Shown: positions 22,815-32,028 of the stretch, piece after piece | How positions within the stretch are numbered: the first letter of the stretch is position 1 | Layout of the letters: each line of letters starts with the position of its first letter | Source: a virus | Direction: 5' to 3' (one strand) | Virus record (IMG/VR): IMGVR_UViG_3300017971_000137 | Coordinates: 1-39,917 of that record | Length of the DNA stretch: 39,917 nucleotides | Made by a program: the position numbers and the translations under genes | Notes under the pieces: model-generated | Database searches by the model: none | What the model saw: the letters and a program-made list of their open reading frames with translations, nothing else | Told to the model about the DNA's origin: nothing

Positions 22815-23245
22815 CAGACATTGAAACGACGCTAAAGACAATTATGAAAAGCGGCAGCTACAATAACGACCACGGACTCGTAACGCGCTTAATGACGGAC
22901 TGGATGCGTCTTCAGCCGAAAGATTATCCAGCAGCGATAATTCAAAGCACGACAGACGAGCGAGAGCCTGTCGATCTGCAAAGTACGAATATAATGGCGC
23001 AGCTGATCGTCATAATTCGAGGTTGCGTTAAGACAGCGAGCGACGGTTCGGACATTGACACACTTTGCAATAAATGGGCTGAAGATATCGAGAAAGCGTT
23101 ACACGTCGACGACGAACGCGGCGGCAATGCGAACTATACAGATCCAGTTATGTTCCGCATGTACCAGCTGCCGCCAGAAACGAAAATCGGCGTGTTCGAT
23201 TTCACGTTTATGATTCAGTACAATTATTTAAAAGGGAGCCCATAA
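22790..23245 (+). CDS. Tail terminator protein (putative, GTG start)
   Basis: The 151-residue protein starts with GTG inside the gp10-like gene. It has the helix-strand pattern of minor tail U/tail terminator proteins (RESILADIETTLKTI, then PAAIIQ and LIVIIRG strands), and sits just before the tail tube. It would cap the growing tail and join the head. Confidence 0.65.
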   Translation: MGIRESILADIETTLKTIMKSGSYNNDHGLVTRLMTDWMRLQPKDYPAAIIQSTTDEREPVDLQSTNIMAQLIVIIRGCVKTASDGSDIDTLCNKWAEDIEKALHVDDERGGNANYTDPVMFRMYQLPPETKIGVFDFTFMIQYNYLKGSP

Positions 23246-23246
23246 A

Positions 23247-23420
23247 ATGAAAGTCAAAACAAAAGGCGCGTTTATAACGAAGACGAATCGCGTGATCAGC
23301 AAAGGCGAGGGGGAAATCATCGACATGCCGGAAGCTGATTATAACGAAGTGAAGTCGCTCTGCGTTGTGATAGACGAGCCGAAAACAAAAGTTAAGAAAG
23401 CGGAGGTTAACGAAAAATGA
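23247..23420 (+). CDS. Small hypothetical tail-region protein (57 aa)
   Basis: A 57-residue basic protein follows AAAGGGAGCCC and overlaps the tail tube start in ATGA. The middle (GEGEIIDMPEADYNEVKSL) resembles a small beta-turn domain found next to some tail tube genes. No firm assignment. Confidence 0.65.
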   Translation: MKVKTKGAFITKTNRVISKGEGEIIDMPEADYNEVKSLCVVIDEPKTKVKKAEVNEK

Positions 23421-24388
23421 GAATCGGTTCAGGGATTACAGCCGGAATCGTCAAAGAGGCAAGTTTCGGGGCTGGCGGTACCATTGACACATACCTCGAA
23501 CTCATTGACGAAGGAATGCTTCCGGAAATCGAAATACTGAAGAGCCCTCAAATGTTCGGAAGCCGCTTCATGTATAGCTACCATCACGGCAGCAAACACG
23601 CTGGCGGCTCGATCAGCATGATCATAAATCCAGACAATATCGGGCTTCTCATGTATGCGACGTTCGGAACAGAAGCAGCAGCAGCGCAAGTTCTCGCAAC
23701 GACTGCTTATGATCACGAATTCACGCCAGCAAACCACGCGACGGATCTCGGTTCGCTACATCTGGAGATTGATCGCGGAGAGACGCTCGTTCGTTACCCT
23801 GGCACTGTCGTCGACAACTGGAACTGCTCTATTGCTCGCGGAGCTTATGCAGAGTCTTCGTTCGATCTGGTCGCGCAGCAAGAGAGCGATGATCAGTCAA
23901 CGCCAGCATCGCTGACGCCGTCGACAAAGCATCCGTATGTTTTCAGACACGGTTCGATCGAGATCGACGACGGGGCTGTCGCGTATGTCATGGCGGCGAA
24001 CTGGCAGTATCAGAACTTCATCGATGCGGAAGCTGGTCATGTTCTCGACGGGAACGCATATCCTGCGTTTCTGAAGAAACAAAACGCGATGATCTCGGGA
24101 ACTCTTGAATGCGTCTGGGACTCGAACAGCGACGCGCTTCGCGATGCTCTTCTCGACAACACGTCGAAGAAACTCGAAGTCTTTTTGACGAGTCATGAGC
24201 AAATCGAATCGGGCTATTACTACACGCTGACACTTGAAGTCCCGATCACGAAGATCGTCGGCGATTCGCCAGTCGGTTCGACAAGAGACAGGATTCCGTT
24301 CTCTGTGAACTTCGAAGGCGTCTACGACAGCACGAACAGCGTTAAGCTCACGTTGAGAGACGCGAGAACCACGCAATGGTCAGCATAA
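23417..24388 (+). CDS. Major tail tube protein
   Basis: 323 residues, beta-rich, with the tube-like GSGITAGIVKEASFG start and an IPFSVNFEGVYDS end. It is placed between the terminator and the chaperones, the usual siphovirus order. The length suggests an extra surface domain beyond the minimal tube fold (about 200 residues). Confidence 0.78.
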   Translation: MRIGSGITAGIVKEASFGAGGTIDTYLELIDEGMLPEIEILKSPQMFGSRFMYSYHHGSKHAGGSISMIINPDNIGLLMYATFGTEAAAAQVLATTAYDHEFTPANHATDLGSLHLEIDRGETLVRYPGTVVDNWNCSIARGAYAESSFDLVAQQESDDQSTPASLTPSTKHPYVFRHGSIEIDDGAVAYVMAANWQYQNFIDAEAGHVLDGNAYPAFLKKQNAMISGTLECVWDSNSDALRDALLDNTSKKLEVFLTSHEQIESGYYYTLTLEVPITKIVGDSPVGSTRDRIPFSVNFEGVYDSTNSVKLTLRDARTTQWSA

Positions 24389-24409
24389 CGTTTCACAATA
24401 GGGGGAATT

Positions 24410-24817
24410 ATGAAACTGAAGATTGACGACGTCAGAGACGGGCGTCAGACACGGCAAGTTGACATACAGCCGTTTACGTCAGAGAAGATTCAAGAGAAGC
24501 ACCCTGACCCGATTTATTTGACTATCCGCACATTGACTGTCGAAGAGCGCGACGCGAACCTTGGAATGCTTACGCAGTTCACGCAGTTCGACAGGAAAGA
24601 CGGAACAGGGCGGTTCACTGGTCCCGATTGGATTCACAAAAGCAGGATTCAGCTCCTGCTTGCTGCAGTTGTAGTCGATGACAGCTTCCCGTTCGAGAAA
24701 TGGGACGAAGAGTTCGTCGAGCAGCTGGGGCGTCAGAATCCGGCATTGATCAATCATCTGTCGGAAGAGATCGAGGCCTTAAATAGCCCTTTACGGAACA
24801 CGAGCGATACGAAATAA
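24410..24817 (+). CDS. Tail assembly chaperone G (frame 0 product)
   Basis: The 135-residue acidic protein follows ATAGGGGGAATT and precedes the tape measure. It corresponds to lambda gpG-type chaperones that coat the tape measure. Its last seven codons lie beyond a slippery CCCTTTA, so a share of ribosomes would make the longer G-T form. Its stop lies in the loop of the hairpin at 24800-24831. Confidence 0.8.
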   Translation: MKLKIDDVRDGRQTRQVDIQPFTSEKIQEKHPDPIYLTIRTLTVEERDANLGMLTQFTQFDRKDGTGRFTGPDWIHKSRIQLLLAAVVVDDSFPFEKWDEEFVEQLGRQNPALINHLSEEIEALNSPLRNTSDTK

Positions 24818-24831
24818 AACATATCGCTCGT
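24787..24831 (+). promoter_or_regulatory. Programmed -1 frameshift site
   Basis: The heptamer C CCT TTA (24787-24793) fits X XXY YYZ in the chaperone frame. A -1 frame stop TAG (24784-24786) lies immediately upstream, so the shift must occur at or after it. Six bases later a perfect 10-bp stem (24800-24809 with 24822-24831) begins. The -1 frame is then open to 25065. All elements of a bacterial-phage frameshift signal are present. Confidence 0.85.
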
Positions 24832-25065
24832 ATAATGTTTCGTGGCTTGCCGATCGCGCAGGAAGGCGAAGCTGCAGAATGGGCTCGGAAATGGGGACGA
24901 TGGGTTTATATGTTCGACAATCTCCGCGACGCTGCAGGAGACTATCGGCATTTTCCGAGAGCTGGCGGCTATTACGATCAGCCAGCGATTGTCCTTGATA
25001 TACTGAACGCTATTCGCGACGTGTACAAGACGGAGCGAAAAAAGGAACAACCGGGTGCCCCCTAA
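24793..25065 (+). CDS. Tail assembly chaperone T domain (made by -1 frameshift)
   Basis: This frame continues the chaperone after the slip and adds about 90 residues, giving a G-T fusion of about 218 residues. It contains FRGLPIAQEGEAAEWARKWGRW. An internal ATG at 24835 could also start it but has no good ribosome-binding site. In lambda the GT protein bridges the tape measure and tail tube; the same role is inferred here. The coordinates give the post-slip frame only. Confidence 0.75.
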   Translation, partial: TEHERYEIKHIARIMFRGLPIAQEGEAAEWARKWGRWVYMFDNLRDAAGDYRHFPRAGGYYDQPAIVLDILNAIRDVYKTERKKEQPGAP

Positions 25066-27103
25066 ATCAGAAATCATTCTTGGACTTCGAGACATGACAG
25101 GGCCGGGGCTCGCGAAAGCTTCGAAGAGCATGAAAGCTTTCGGGCAGTCTCTGAACAGAGTCGGAAAGCGCATGTCGCTTTTCGTGACGGGCCCTCTTGT
25201 CGCGATGGGAGCTGTCGCGCTGAAGAACGCCGCGCAGTTCGAGAAGCAGACAGTCGCGTTCGAAGTTCTTCTCGGATCAGCTGAAAAAGCTCAAGTCTTG
25301 CTGAAAGACATTGAGAAGTTCGCAGCGACTACCCCGTTTCAAATGCCAGGACTTATTGACGGAGCGCAGCGGTTGCTCGCGTTCGGAATCGAAGCAGAGA
25401 AAGTCGTCGATACGATGCGGAGCCTCGGCGATCTGGCTATGGGCGATCAGCAAAAGCTCGACCGACTGACAGACGCGTTCGGGAAAGTCGCTTCTCGCGG
25501 CAAAGCGTCAATGCGTGAGCTGAATATGTTCATCTATTCAGGAGTTCCTGTCGTTCAGCAGCTCGCCGATCAGTTCGACGTCACGACAGAAGAGCTGTTC
25601 AAAATGTCAGAGCAAGGGCTGGTCACGTTCGAAGCTGTACAGAAAGCAGTCTCTTCTATGACGGGCGAAGGCGGTCAGTTCTACAGAATGACAGAGAAGC
25701 AATCGAAAACGCTCGCCGGACTGTTCTCCACACTGAAAGACAATATCGGAATGCTCGGTCGCGAGATCATGGAAGTCATAATGCCAGCCCTGAAGAACTT
25801 TATCGATAAAGCGATAACGTTCGTTCAGAAGCTCCGCAACATGGACGACGACACGAAAAAGCTCATTCTGAAAATGGTTGCGATCGCAGCTGCTATCGGG
25901 CCTGTCATCATGGCGATCGCCGCGCTCGCGACAGCTCTCGGCGTGATCATTTCTCCGATCGGGCTTGTCGTTCTCGCAATCGGCGCGCTCGGGACAATTG
26001 CTATCCTCGTCTTGAAGAACTGGGAAAAGGTTTCAGGATTCCTGAAAGACTTGTGGCTTGATATCGCAGATTTCGCGAACAGGATATTCCAGCATATAAA
26101 AGTCGCAGTCATGACACCGATTCGCGAGGTTCTGGAGTTCGTTCTAAAAATCGCAGAGACGACGAAGAAAGTCTTCAAAGGCATTAACCTCGAAGGAATC
26201 GAATCTGCTCTTGCTGGCGTGAACGATAAAATCGACGAAAGCCGGAACACGCTTGAAGCTCTCCGCGAGCAAGGGTACAGAACAACAGACGATTTCAAAG
26301 CGTTCGGAGAAAACGTCGCGAGCCTTGCGAAAAAAGTCGGCGCGCTCGCTGTTAAACTGAAAGACGTCATTGTCGACGGCTTCAATATGGGCGACATGGT
26401 AGGCGGCGTCGCTGACGAAATGAAGGGCATGGCAGACGCTCTCAATGCAGCTGACGACAGCTTGCGGCAGCACGAAGAGGGCATCGGCAGAATGGGGCGC
26501 GCTTACTACGGGCTGTCTGGAGCTGTGCAAATCGGAACGTCTTCGCTTGCGAGCGCAGCTGAAGCCTACGAGAAAGCGAAAGCTGACGCTGCAGAGTATG
26601 AATCGTACATCATGAGCATAACGAACAAAACGCTCCCGATCTGGTCGAACGCATGGACAAAGATCGGCGACTCGACAGCGAAGGTTCTCGACAGCTTGAA
26701 AGAAGCAATGAAGGACACGTTCGCAGCACTGCTTGAAATGCTCGGAAAAGAAATGCTCGTTCGTGCGATGAAAGCATTAATTCCGGCGATCGGCGTATTC
26801 AATCCAGCTGCTGCCGCGCCAGCATTCGCAGCGTCTGCCGCCGCTTTTGCAGCTGCAGGGTTCATCCGATCGCTCGCGCAAGGCGGACAGTTTACAACGA
26901 GCGGCCCTGAAATGGTAATGGTCGGAGATAATCCGTCAGGTCGAGAGCGAGTCACAGTCGAGCCGCTTGGCGGAGCTGAAGAACCTTCCGAACGAGTAAT
27001 CGAAAATGTTATATCTATCGACGGGCAGTCGTTCTTTAAAGCGTTGACGAGAGCGACGAAATCAGGCGAGTTCATTGTCCATAGAAAGGCGGTCGTCGGA
27101 TGA
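25055..27103 (+). CDS. Tail tape measure protein
   Basis: The 682-residue protein starts with GTG overlapping the T frame. It has a tape-measure domain (FEVLLGSAEKAQVLLKDIEK, TTPFQMPGLIDGAQRLLAFG), two or three hydrophobic stretches near residues 270-320 and a helical remainder. By the usual rule of about 1.5 angstroms per residue it predicts a tail near 100 nm. The end overlaps the next gene. Confidence 0.9.
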   Translation: MPPKSEIILGLRDMTGPGLAKASKSMKAFGQSLNRVGKRMSLFVTGPLVAMGAVALKNAAQFEKQTVAFEVLLGSAEKAQVLLKDIEKFAATTPFQMPGLIDGAQRLLAFGIEAEKVVDTMRSLGDLAMGDQQKLDRLTDAFGKVASRGKASMRELNMFIYSGVPVVQQLADQFDVTTEELFKMSEQGLVTFEAVQKAVSSMTGEGGQFYRMTEKQSKTLAGLFSTLKDNIGMLGREIMEVIMPALKNFIDKAITFVQKLRNMDDDTKKLILKMVAIAAAIGPVIMAIAALATALGVIISPIGLVVLAIGALGTIAILVLKNWEKVSGFLKDLWLDIADFANRIFQHIKVAVMTPIREVLEFVLKIAETTKKVFKGINLEGIESALAGVNDKIDESRNTLEALREQGYRTTDDFKAFGENVASLAKKVGALAVKLKDVIVDGFNMGDMVGGVADEMKGMADALNAADDSLRQHEEGIGRMGRAYYGLSGAVQIGTSSLASAAEAYEKAKADAAEYESYIMSITNKTLPIWSNAWTKIGDSTAKVLDSLKEAMKDTFAALLEMLGKEMLVRAMKALIPAIGVFNPAAAAPAFAASAAAFAAAGFIRSLAQGGQFTTSGPEMVMVGDNPSGRERVTVEPLGGAEEPSERVIENVISIDGQSFFKALTRATKSGEFIVHRKAVVG

Positions 27104-27846
27104 GGTTTCTATACACAAACGAGTTTGATGACACCGACTACACGATAACGGAGAACTCAGAAAACGCTTCATACCCTGTCGAGAATGCGCGAGATCCGCA
27201 GCTCACAAGAAAATACTGGACGACTGGAGATTCGGCGGAATGGGTGAAGCTCGACGGCGGAGCATCTGAAGCGATTACTGCGAACTGTGCGTTCATCGCC
27301 GGACACAATCTGACGAACGGCGGCACATATGCGATCGAGGGAAACAACACAGACAGCTGGGGAACCCCTACTGTTGATGAAGCGATCACTCATGCAGCTG
27401 GCGTCATGTGGAAAGCGTTCACTTCCGACGATCTCAGATACTGGAGATTCAATCTCGTTGATGCAGCGAACCCCGACGGCGTTCTGAAAGTCGGCCGGCT
27501 CGGACTCGGAACGTATTTCGATCTCTCAGTATACGCGCAGTCGTTCTTCTCTCGGAATTATGTCGATACATCGAAAATGAAGCGAGGGCTGACAGGACAG
27601 GTTTTCGCGAACGAAGGAATCACATACCTCGAATACGATTTCACTTTTGACTTTTTAACGAATGCTGACAGGTTGAATCTTGAAGCTATGTGGACGGCGA
27701 ATAAAAAAGCGAAGCCGATCGTGTTTATTCCGAACCCATCCGACTCGACGCTGCTTCCGTTTTACGGGTATATATCGAAGTTCAGCCTGACGCATAAAGT
27801 CGCGTGGACATGGCAAGCAAGGATCACGCTTACAGAGGGGTTATAA
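27100..27846 (+). CDS. Tail tip protein, putative distal tail or adsorption component (248 aa)
   Basis: The protein is beta-rich. The first half resembles a galactose-binding jelly roll (YPVENARDPQLTRKYWTT, then CAFIAGHNL, WRFNLVDA); the second half is also strand-rich (TYLEYDFTFDFLTNADRL). It sits after the tape measure where distal-tail proteins lie. The start is coupled to the tape measure stop. Confidence 0.65.
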   Translation: MRFLYTNEFDDTDYTITENSENASYPVENARDPQLTRKYWTTGDSAEWVKLDGGASEAITANCAFIAGHNLTNGGTYAIEGNNTDSWGTPTVDEAITHAAGVMWKAFTSDDLRYWRFNLVDAANPDGVLKVGRLGLGTYFDLSVYAQSFFSRNYVDTSKMKRGLTGQVFANEGITYLEYDFTFDFLTNADRLNLEAMWTANKKAKPIVFIPNPSDSTLLPFYGYISKFSLTHKVAWTWQARITLTEGL

Positions 27847-27847
27847 A

Positions 27848-28678
27848 ATGAGCGGTTCAATTGTAGAAACTCCATCGTCAGGCGCAGCCTGGGCGACATG
27901 GACTGAAATGATGGAAGGAATCAGAAAGGGCTTGATTCCTTTATCGCTTACGAATTATGACGCGACGACAGTTCCGCAGATCGCCAGCGGTTCATGGATT
28001 GAAGCTGCAGGAGCAATATACAAGTTTACATCGAACGATACTATCTCAGGAACTCCGTCTTCTGGACAAGTAAATTATGTAACAATGGTCCCTTCAGGAA
28101 CTGGCGCGAGTGCGATCGTGACTCCGACATGGTCGACTTCTGCGCCGACATGGAGCGACGCATATCAAGGGTTCTATTCAGGGACGACTCGGTATGCGGC
28201 GGCGATGTGGTATGACGGAACGAATTATGTTTCTAAAAGTGTATATACAAACCGTCACGCAGGCCCTAAAACAAGGTATTATTCCCCTTCTTTTTCGTTC
28301 ACTTCCGAAGACTTGGCTGAAATGGCAATGCTCGGCGACTCGCTTGAGAATGGAAACCCCGGGGGTTTTGATCAGGCGAGAATAGCTGTGATTCTGCCTC
28401 AAGGAGCGATCGTCACAGAGCTATACTCTTATTGTTCAGCATTTACAGACGGAACGCATCAAGTTGAACTAATCAGATCAGCACACACAGCGGCGACCGA
28501 GACTCAAATGGCAACAGTCACTCATTCAGGAACAGGCGAGCTTACTGACACAACAATTACGTCTCCTGTTATAGATAACGAAACGTATGGGTATTTTATC
28601 GAGTTCGACCCTTCAACAGGAGGAACAGCGACGTTGTCAGGGATCAGACTCGAATATATAGAGATAGTACGATGTTAA
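27848..28678 (+). CDS. Tail tip protein of unknown type (276 aa)
   Basis: The start follows AGAGGGGTTATAAA. The protein is rich in Ser, Thr and Gly with many strands, typical of tail-tip or baseplate surface proteins. No specific family is recognised. Its end overlaps the lipoprotein-like gene by seven bases. Confidence 0.6.
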   Translation: MSGSIVETPSSGAAWATWTEMMEGIRKGLIPLSLTNYDATTVPQIASGSWIEAAGAIYKFTSNDTISGTPSSGQVNYVTMVPSGTGASAIVTPTWSTSAPTWSDAYQGFYSGTTRYAAAMWYDGTNYVSKSVYTNRHAGPKTRYYSPSFSFTSEDLAEMAMLGDSLENGNPGGFDQARIAVILPQGAIVTELYSYCSAFTDGTHQVELIRSAHTAATETQMATVTHSGTGELTDTTITSPVIDNETYGYFIEFDPSTGGTATLSGIRLEYIEIVRC

Positions 28679-29124
28679 AAAGATGGGTTTTAGCGTTGTG
28701 TTTAATAAGTAGCGGATGCTCGTCAGGTTTCGAAATCTGGGATTATAGCTTCGATGACGGCTTGTCAATAGAAAGCATAGAAGATGCTTTCTCATATTGC
28801 CGGGATAACATTATGTACTCACAAATCAATGAAGCAGAATGGCAACTGCCGCACGAAACTATCGAAAAAGGGCGAGGTGATTGCGAAGACTTCGCGCTGT
28901 TATTTATGTATTTAGTGTACAAATATCGCGAGACAGATGCTGTTTATTTAGTGCGCCTCGACATGGTAAATGCCCCTGGGCATCCTCATTTTATCGCACA
29001 AGTGGACGGCACCTTTTACGACCCTACAGCAGGATATGGGTTCGAATATAAATTAAATCCGATATGGAAAATAACTGATATACATAATTACGGTCATTCG
29101 ATATTCATAGCGATGGTTAAATAA
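28672..29124 (+). CDS. Transglutaminase-like cysteine peptidase with lipoprotein-like signal
   Basis: The 150-residue protein starts with a short basic and hydrophobic signal ending SSGC at residues 13-16, a relaxed lipobox. The rest has the transglutaminase-like triad: Cys71 in RGDCEDFALL, His104 or His106 in GHPHFIAQV, and Asp117 in GTFYDPT. Such enzymes hydrolyse or cross-link peptide amides. Placement between tail genes suggests either a virion wall-processing enzyme or a membrane-anchored host-altering protein. Codon use is more AT-rich than its neighbours, suggesting later acquisition. Confidence 0.75.
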   Translation: MLKRWVLALCLISSGCSSGFEIWDYSFDDGLSIESIEDAFSYCRDNIMYSQINEAEWQLPHETIEKGRGDCEDFALLFMYLVYKYRETDAVYLVRLDMVNAPGHPHFIAQVDGTFYDPTAGYGFEYKLNPIWKITDIHNYGHSIFIAMVK

Positions 29125-29125
29125 T

Positions 29126-31459
29126 ATGGCGTGGGCTGACGAAGCATCGAAAACGAATCAAAGACATATCGTGCTTGTCGAAGCGAATGTCGGCAAATCA
29201 GATCTCCCGTTCGTGAACGAAGGCCCTGGCATTTGGAAAGCGCGGATTTTCGGAGAATGGAAAGACGAACCGTATGGATATGAGGAAGCGTTTCTCGTCG
29301 GGCTGTTCGAAGAGTCTGGCGATGCTGATCTCATGACGCCGCAATTCTCTTATTCTGTCGACGTCGGAGAAGCTTCAGAAGACGGCGTCGCTTTGACGGA
29401 ACGTGCGACTTACGCTTTAATGTACGCGAACGCTGGTTCGTATTATTGGGACAGAGACGAGCAAGAGGTTTACGTTCATTGTGTCAGTAGCGGCTTTATT
29501 CACGACCACGTCGTCAGCGTTGGAATCAAGTTCAACCTGACGAACGATTCAGCAGCGAACGACCTCGGAGAAGGGTTCTACGACGAACGGCTCATGAGTG
29601 TCGGGGGACTGACAAAGACGAAAGACAATCTCTCTTACGGCTTGATTCAGAACGCGAGCGGCTCGATCGAAATCAACAACCACGACGGGCGGTTCGACTG
29701 GCTCGCTGAATCAGACATATTCGGACAGCAGCTCACAATCAAGTATGGATTTTTCGGGCTGGCGTATGCTGATTATATAAACCTTACTCGGACATATACA
29801 GAGAGCGCGAAGTTCACGACAGCGAAAGTACAGCTCCAGCTCCGCGACGACCGACAGCGGCTGCAGCGCAAGTTCCCGTTAAGCGTTTTCAGCACTGGCG
29901 ATTATCCGAACTTGAGCGAAGAAGACGTCGGGAAGCCGATTCCGTGGCGGTATGGCGAGCTGAAAAGAGTACGTTGTATTTGCACGAACAGGACAGAGAG
30001 CAGCCCGACTACATTCGATTATAAGCTTGTCGACGTCGCTGATCATCCAGGCGGAATAATTGACGTCACAAAAGTGATCGCCGGAGATCAAGAGATCGCT
30101 ACAGCGAACTGGACAGTCGATCTTTTGACAGGAGTTCTCTCAATAACACGGAATGCTTCGAGGTGGGGCGGTGATGATTTCGACCCTGAATCAGAAGTTT
30201 ATGCTGATATTATCGGTTTCGGCACAAGAAACCTTGTTTTGCGTGGGGATTGCGAAAGCGAATCTGAACCGATGATATTCAATGAAACGACTCCCGAAAA
30301 CTCAAACGCAACGTGGGAAAGGAGCTCGGCTCAGGCGCATGAAGGAACTTTCAGTTATCTATTGACGAAGACGAGTTCAGGGGGCGGCGGAAACGCGAGG
30401 GTCGCATTAATTAATAATTGGTCGGTTACTGACGATATGCATGGGTTTTCGCCGGGGGATCAGATCACATACACGGCATGGGTTTACACTGACGTGGCGA
30501 CAGCAAGCAATATGTATATTTCAATCGAAGAGTATTATGGAGCTTCGTGGAACATTACGACAGATGCGGCGACAACGACGGGGGCATGGGAGAAGCTGTC
30601 TATTACTCTTACGATCAATTCTGGGACAACTGGTATTCTGTTCGGGATTAAAATATTGAGCGCGGAAGCAGCCGGAAAAGTATGTTATGTTGATGAAATA
30701 CAAATAGAGAAAGCAGCCGCAGCGACCGACTTCATCTTGCGAGAGCAGCTGCAGGAACCTCTCGACATACTCGAAGACGTGATCGAGACTATCGCAGAGA
30801 TCACCTACAACGGAACAAACTTCGATACGACGGCGTGGGAGGCTTTGAAAACACATCCGCTCGCGCAGAAAGTCGGAATTGATATCAGCAAAGCGACGTC
30901 GGTTCTCGATATCATCGAGCTTGTCTGTCGCAGTATAGGCGGTCATTTTATCCGCCAGGACGACGGAACATACACAATCAAGATTACCGACGCAGCGGCG
31001 GCGATCTCCGAGACGATCACGCTTGACGACTACATGGGCGAAGCTGATATCGACCCTGATACAGATAACTTGATCAGCGTTGCGCGAGTCGAGTTCACAT
31101 ACAATCAGAACAGGCGCGATGCAGCTCTCGTCGTTCTGGATTCCGAGCGGACATACGTTTTCTCGAAATACGGGATTGACAACGAAGTCGAGCTGAAAAC
31201 AGCACTGACGAAGAACGAGAACGCGACAGCTCTCGGACAGCACATCTTATCATTGTTCAAAGACGCGTTCCCGATCGTGAGCGTTCCTGTCTGGCATAAC
31301 TTCATGGAGCTTGACGTCATGGATGTGGTACAGCTCGCAGTAAAACGAGACGACGGAGCGACGATCATTCCTGATATCGTCGGCGAAGTTAATAGAATAA
31401 AGAAAGACCCGGTCAACGGAATCGTCGAGCTTGAAGTCAGAAAATTGAGGACTGCGTGA
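29126..31459 (+). CDS. Tail hub or tip protein with inserted carbohydrate-binding-like domain
   Basis: 777 residues. The N-terminal and C-terminal parts resemble tail-tip or hub proteins (GSIEINNHDGRFDWL; then VARVEFTYNQNRRDA and VVQLAVKRDDGA). Residues about 375-540 form a jelly-roll-like domain of the carbohydrate-binding CBM4/9 type (AHEGTFSYLLTKTSSGGGG, FSPGDQITYTAWVYTD, VCYVDEIQIEK). It probably forms the tail tip and binds surface sugars. Confidence 0.72.
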   Translation: MAWADEASKTNQRHIVLVEANVGKSDLPFVNEGPGIWKARIFGEWKDEPYGYEEAFLVGLFEESGDADLMTPQFSYSVDVGEASEDGVALTERATYALMYANAGSYYWDRDEQEVYVHCVSSGFIHDHVVSVGIKFNLTNDSAANDLGEGFYDERLMSVGGLTKTKDNLSYGLIQNASGSIEINNHDGRFDWLAESDIFGQQLTIKYGFFGLAYADYINLTRTYTESAKFTTAKVQLQLRDDRQRLQRKFPLSVFSTGDYPNLSEEDVGKPIPWRYGELKRVRCICTNRTESSPTTFDYKLVDVADHPGGIIDVTKVIAGDQEIATANWTVDLLTGVLSITRNASRWGGDDFDPESEVYADIIGFGTRNLVLRGDCESESEPMIFNETTPENSNATWERSSAQAHEGTFSYLLTKTSSGGGGNARVALINNWSVTDDMHGFSPGDQITYTAWVYTDVATASNMYISIEEYYGASWNITTDAATTTGAWEKLSITLTINSGTTGILFGIKILSAEAAGKVCYVDEIQIEKAAAATDFILREQLQEPLDILEDVIETIAEITYNGTNFDTTAWEALKTHPLAQKVGIDISKATSVLDIIELVCRSIGGHFIRQDDGTYTIKITDAAAAISETITLDDYMGEADIDPDTDNLISVARVEFTYNQNRRDAALVVLDSERTYVFSKYGIDNEVELKTALTKNENATALGQHILSLFKDAFPIVSVPVWHNFMELDVMDVVQLAVKRDDGATIIPDIVGEVNRIKKDPVNGIVELEVRKLRTA

Positions 31460-31983
31460 GCAAGCTCAGCATAAACGATATCAGCGAGCTTCGTAATTTC
31501 TCTATGAACGAGCAGTCGACGTTCGGAGATCCGATCTTTGGCAAAGCAGACGAGCTTGACCGTGACGGTGTGTTCTTTCTCGATCGTTTTACGACATGGA
31601 TAAAACGACGCTACAGACGGCGAGAAGGGTTCTCTCTTCGAGCTGGTCGCTGTATCGTTCATGATTTCAACATGCGAAAGCACGACGGGCAAGACCACCC
31701 TAAAGGCATCGCGTACGACGTTCACTTCTCGGAGATCTCGCTTCGCCTGACAGTTTTCGAAGCGATCGCTTTCGGCTGGCAAAAGATATTTTTCTATCCA
31801 GAATGGGACCCTCCCGGCGTTCACCTCGCGTATTATCCAGAATGGACGAAGCTTTTGCTCGGGTACGGTCACTATAAGCGCAGCTGGCGGAACGGGAAAG
31901 TTATTCAGGAGCAGCACTATATAACGAACACATGGAAGCCTGTCGAGGTTTATCGTATGTTATGCGGCGAAAGCGCGGAGTAA
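31456..31983 (+). CDS. M15-like peptidase, probable endolysin
   Basis: The 175-residue protein (GTG start) has HPKGIAYD at residues 81-88, matching the HxxGxAxD zinc motif of M15 D,D-peptidases, with a further His at 123 (GVHLAYY). These are ligands in D-alanyl-D-alanine carboxypeptidase-type endolysins. It is followed by a holin candidate. No signal peptide is seen, so release would need the holin. Confidence 0.7.
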   Translation: MSKLSINDISELRNFSMNEQSTFGDPIFGKADELDRDGVFFLDRFTTWIKRRYRRREGFSLRAGRCIVHDFNMRKHDGQDHPKGIAYDVHFSEISLRLTVFEAIAFGWQKIFFYPEWDPPGVHLAYYPEWTKLLLGYGHYKRSWRNGKVIQEQHYITNTWKPVEVYRMLCGESAE

Positions 31984-32028
31984 GAGGGGGAGCAGCGCGG
32001 AAGCGCGAGATCAAATATAGGGGGTTGT
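31984..32028 (+). other. Short intergenic hairpin region before the holin
   Basis: The interval contains GCGCGGAAGCGC (4-bp stem with a GGAA tetraloop) and a GGGGGAG run that parallels the 20588 hairpin. The ribosome-binding site TATAGGGGGTTGT follows. It is too short for a confident function. Confidence 0.4.

Noticed and set aside
27309-27340. CTGACGA in a tail gene
   Set aside because: No GAAA or paired stems follow.
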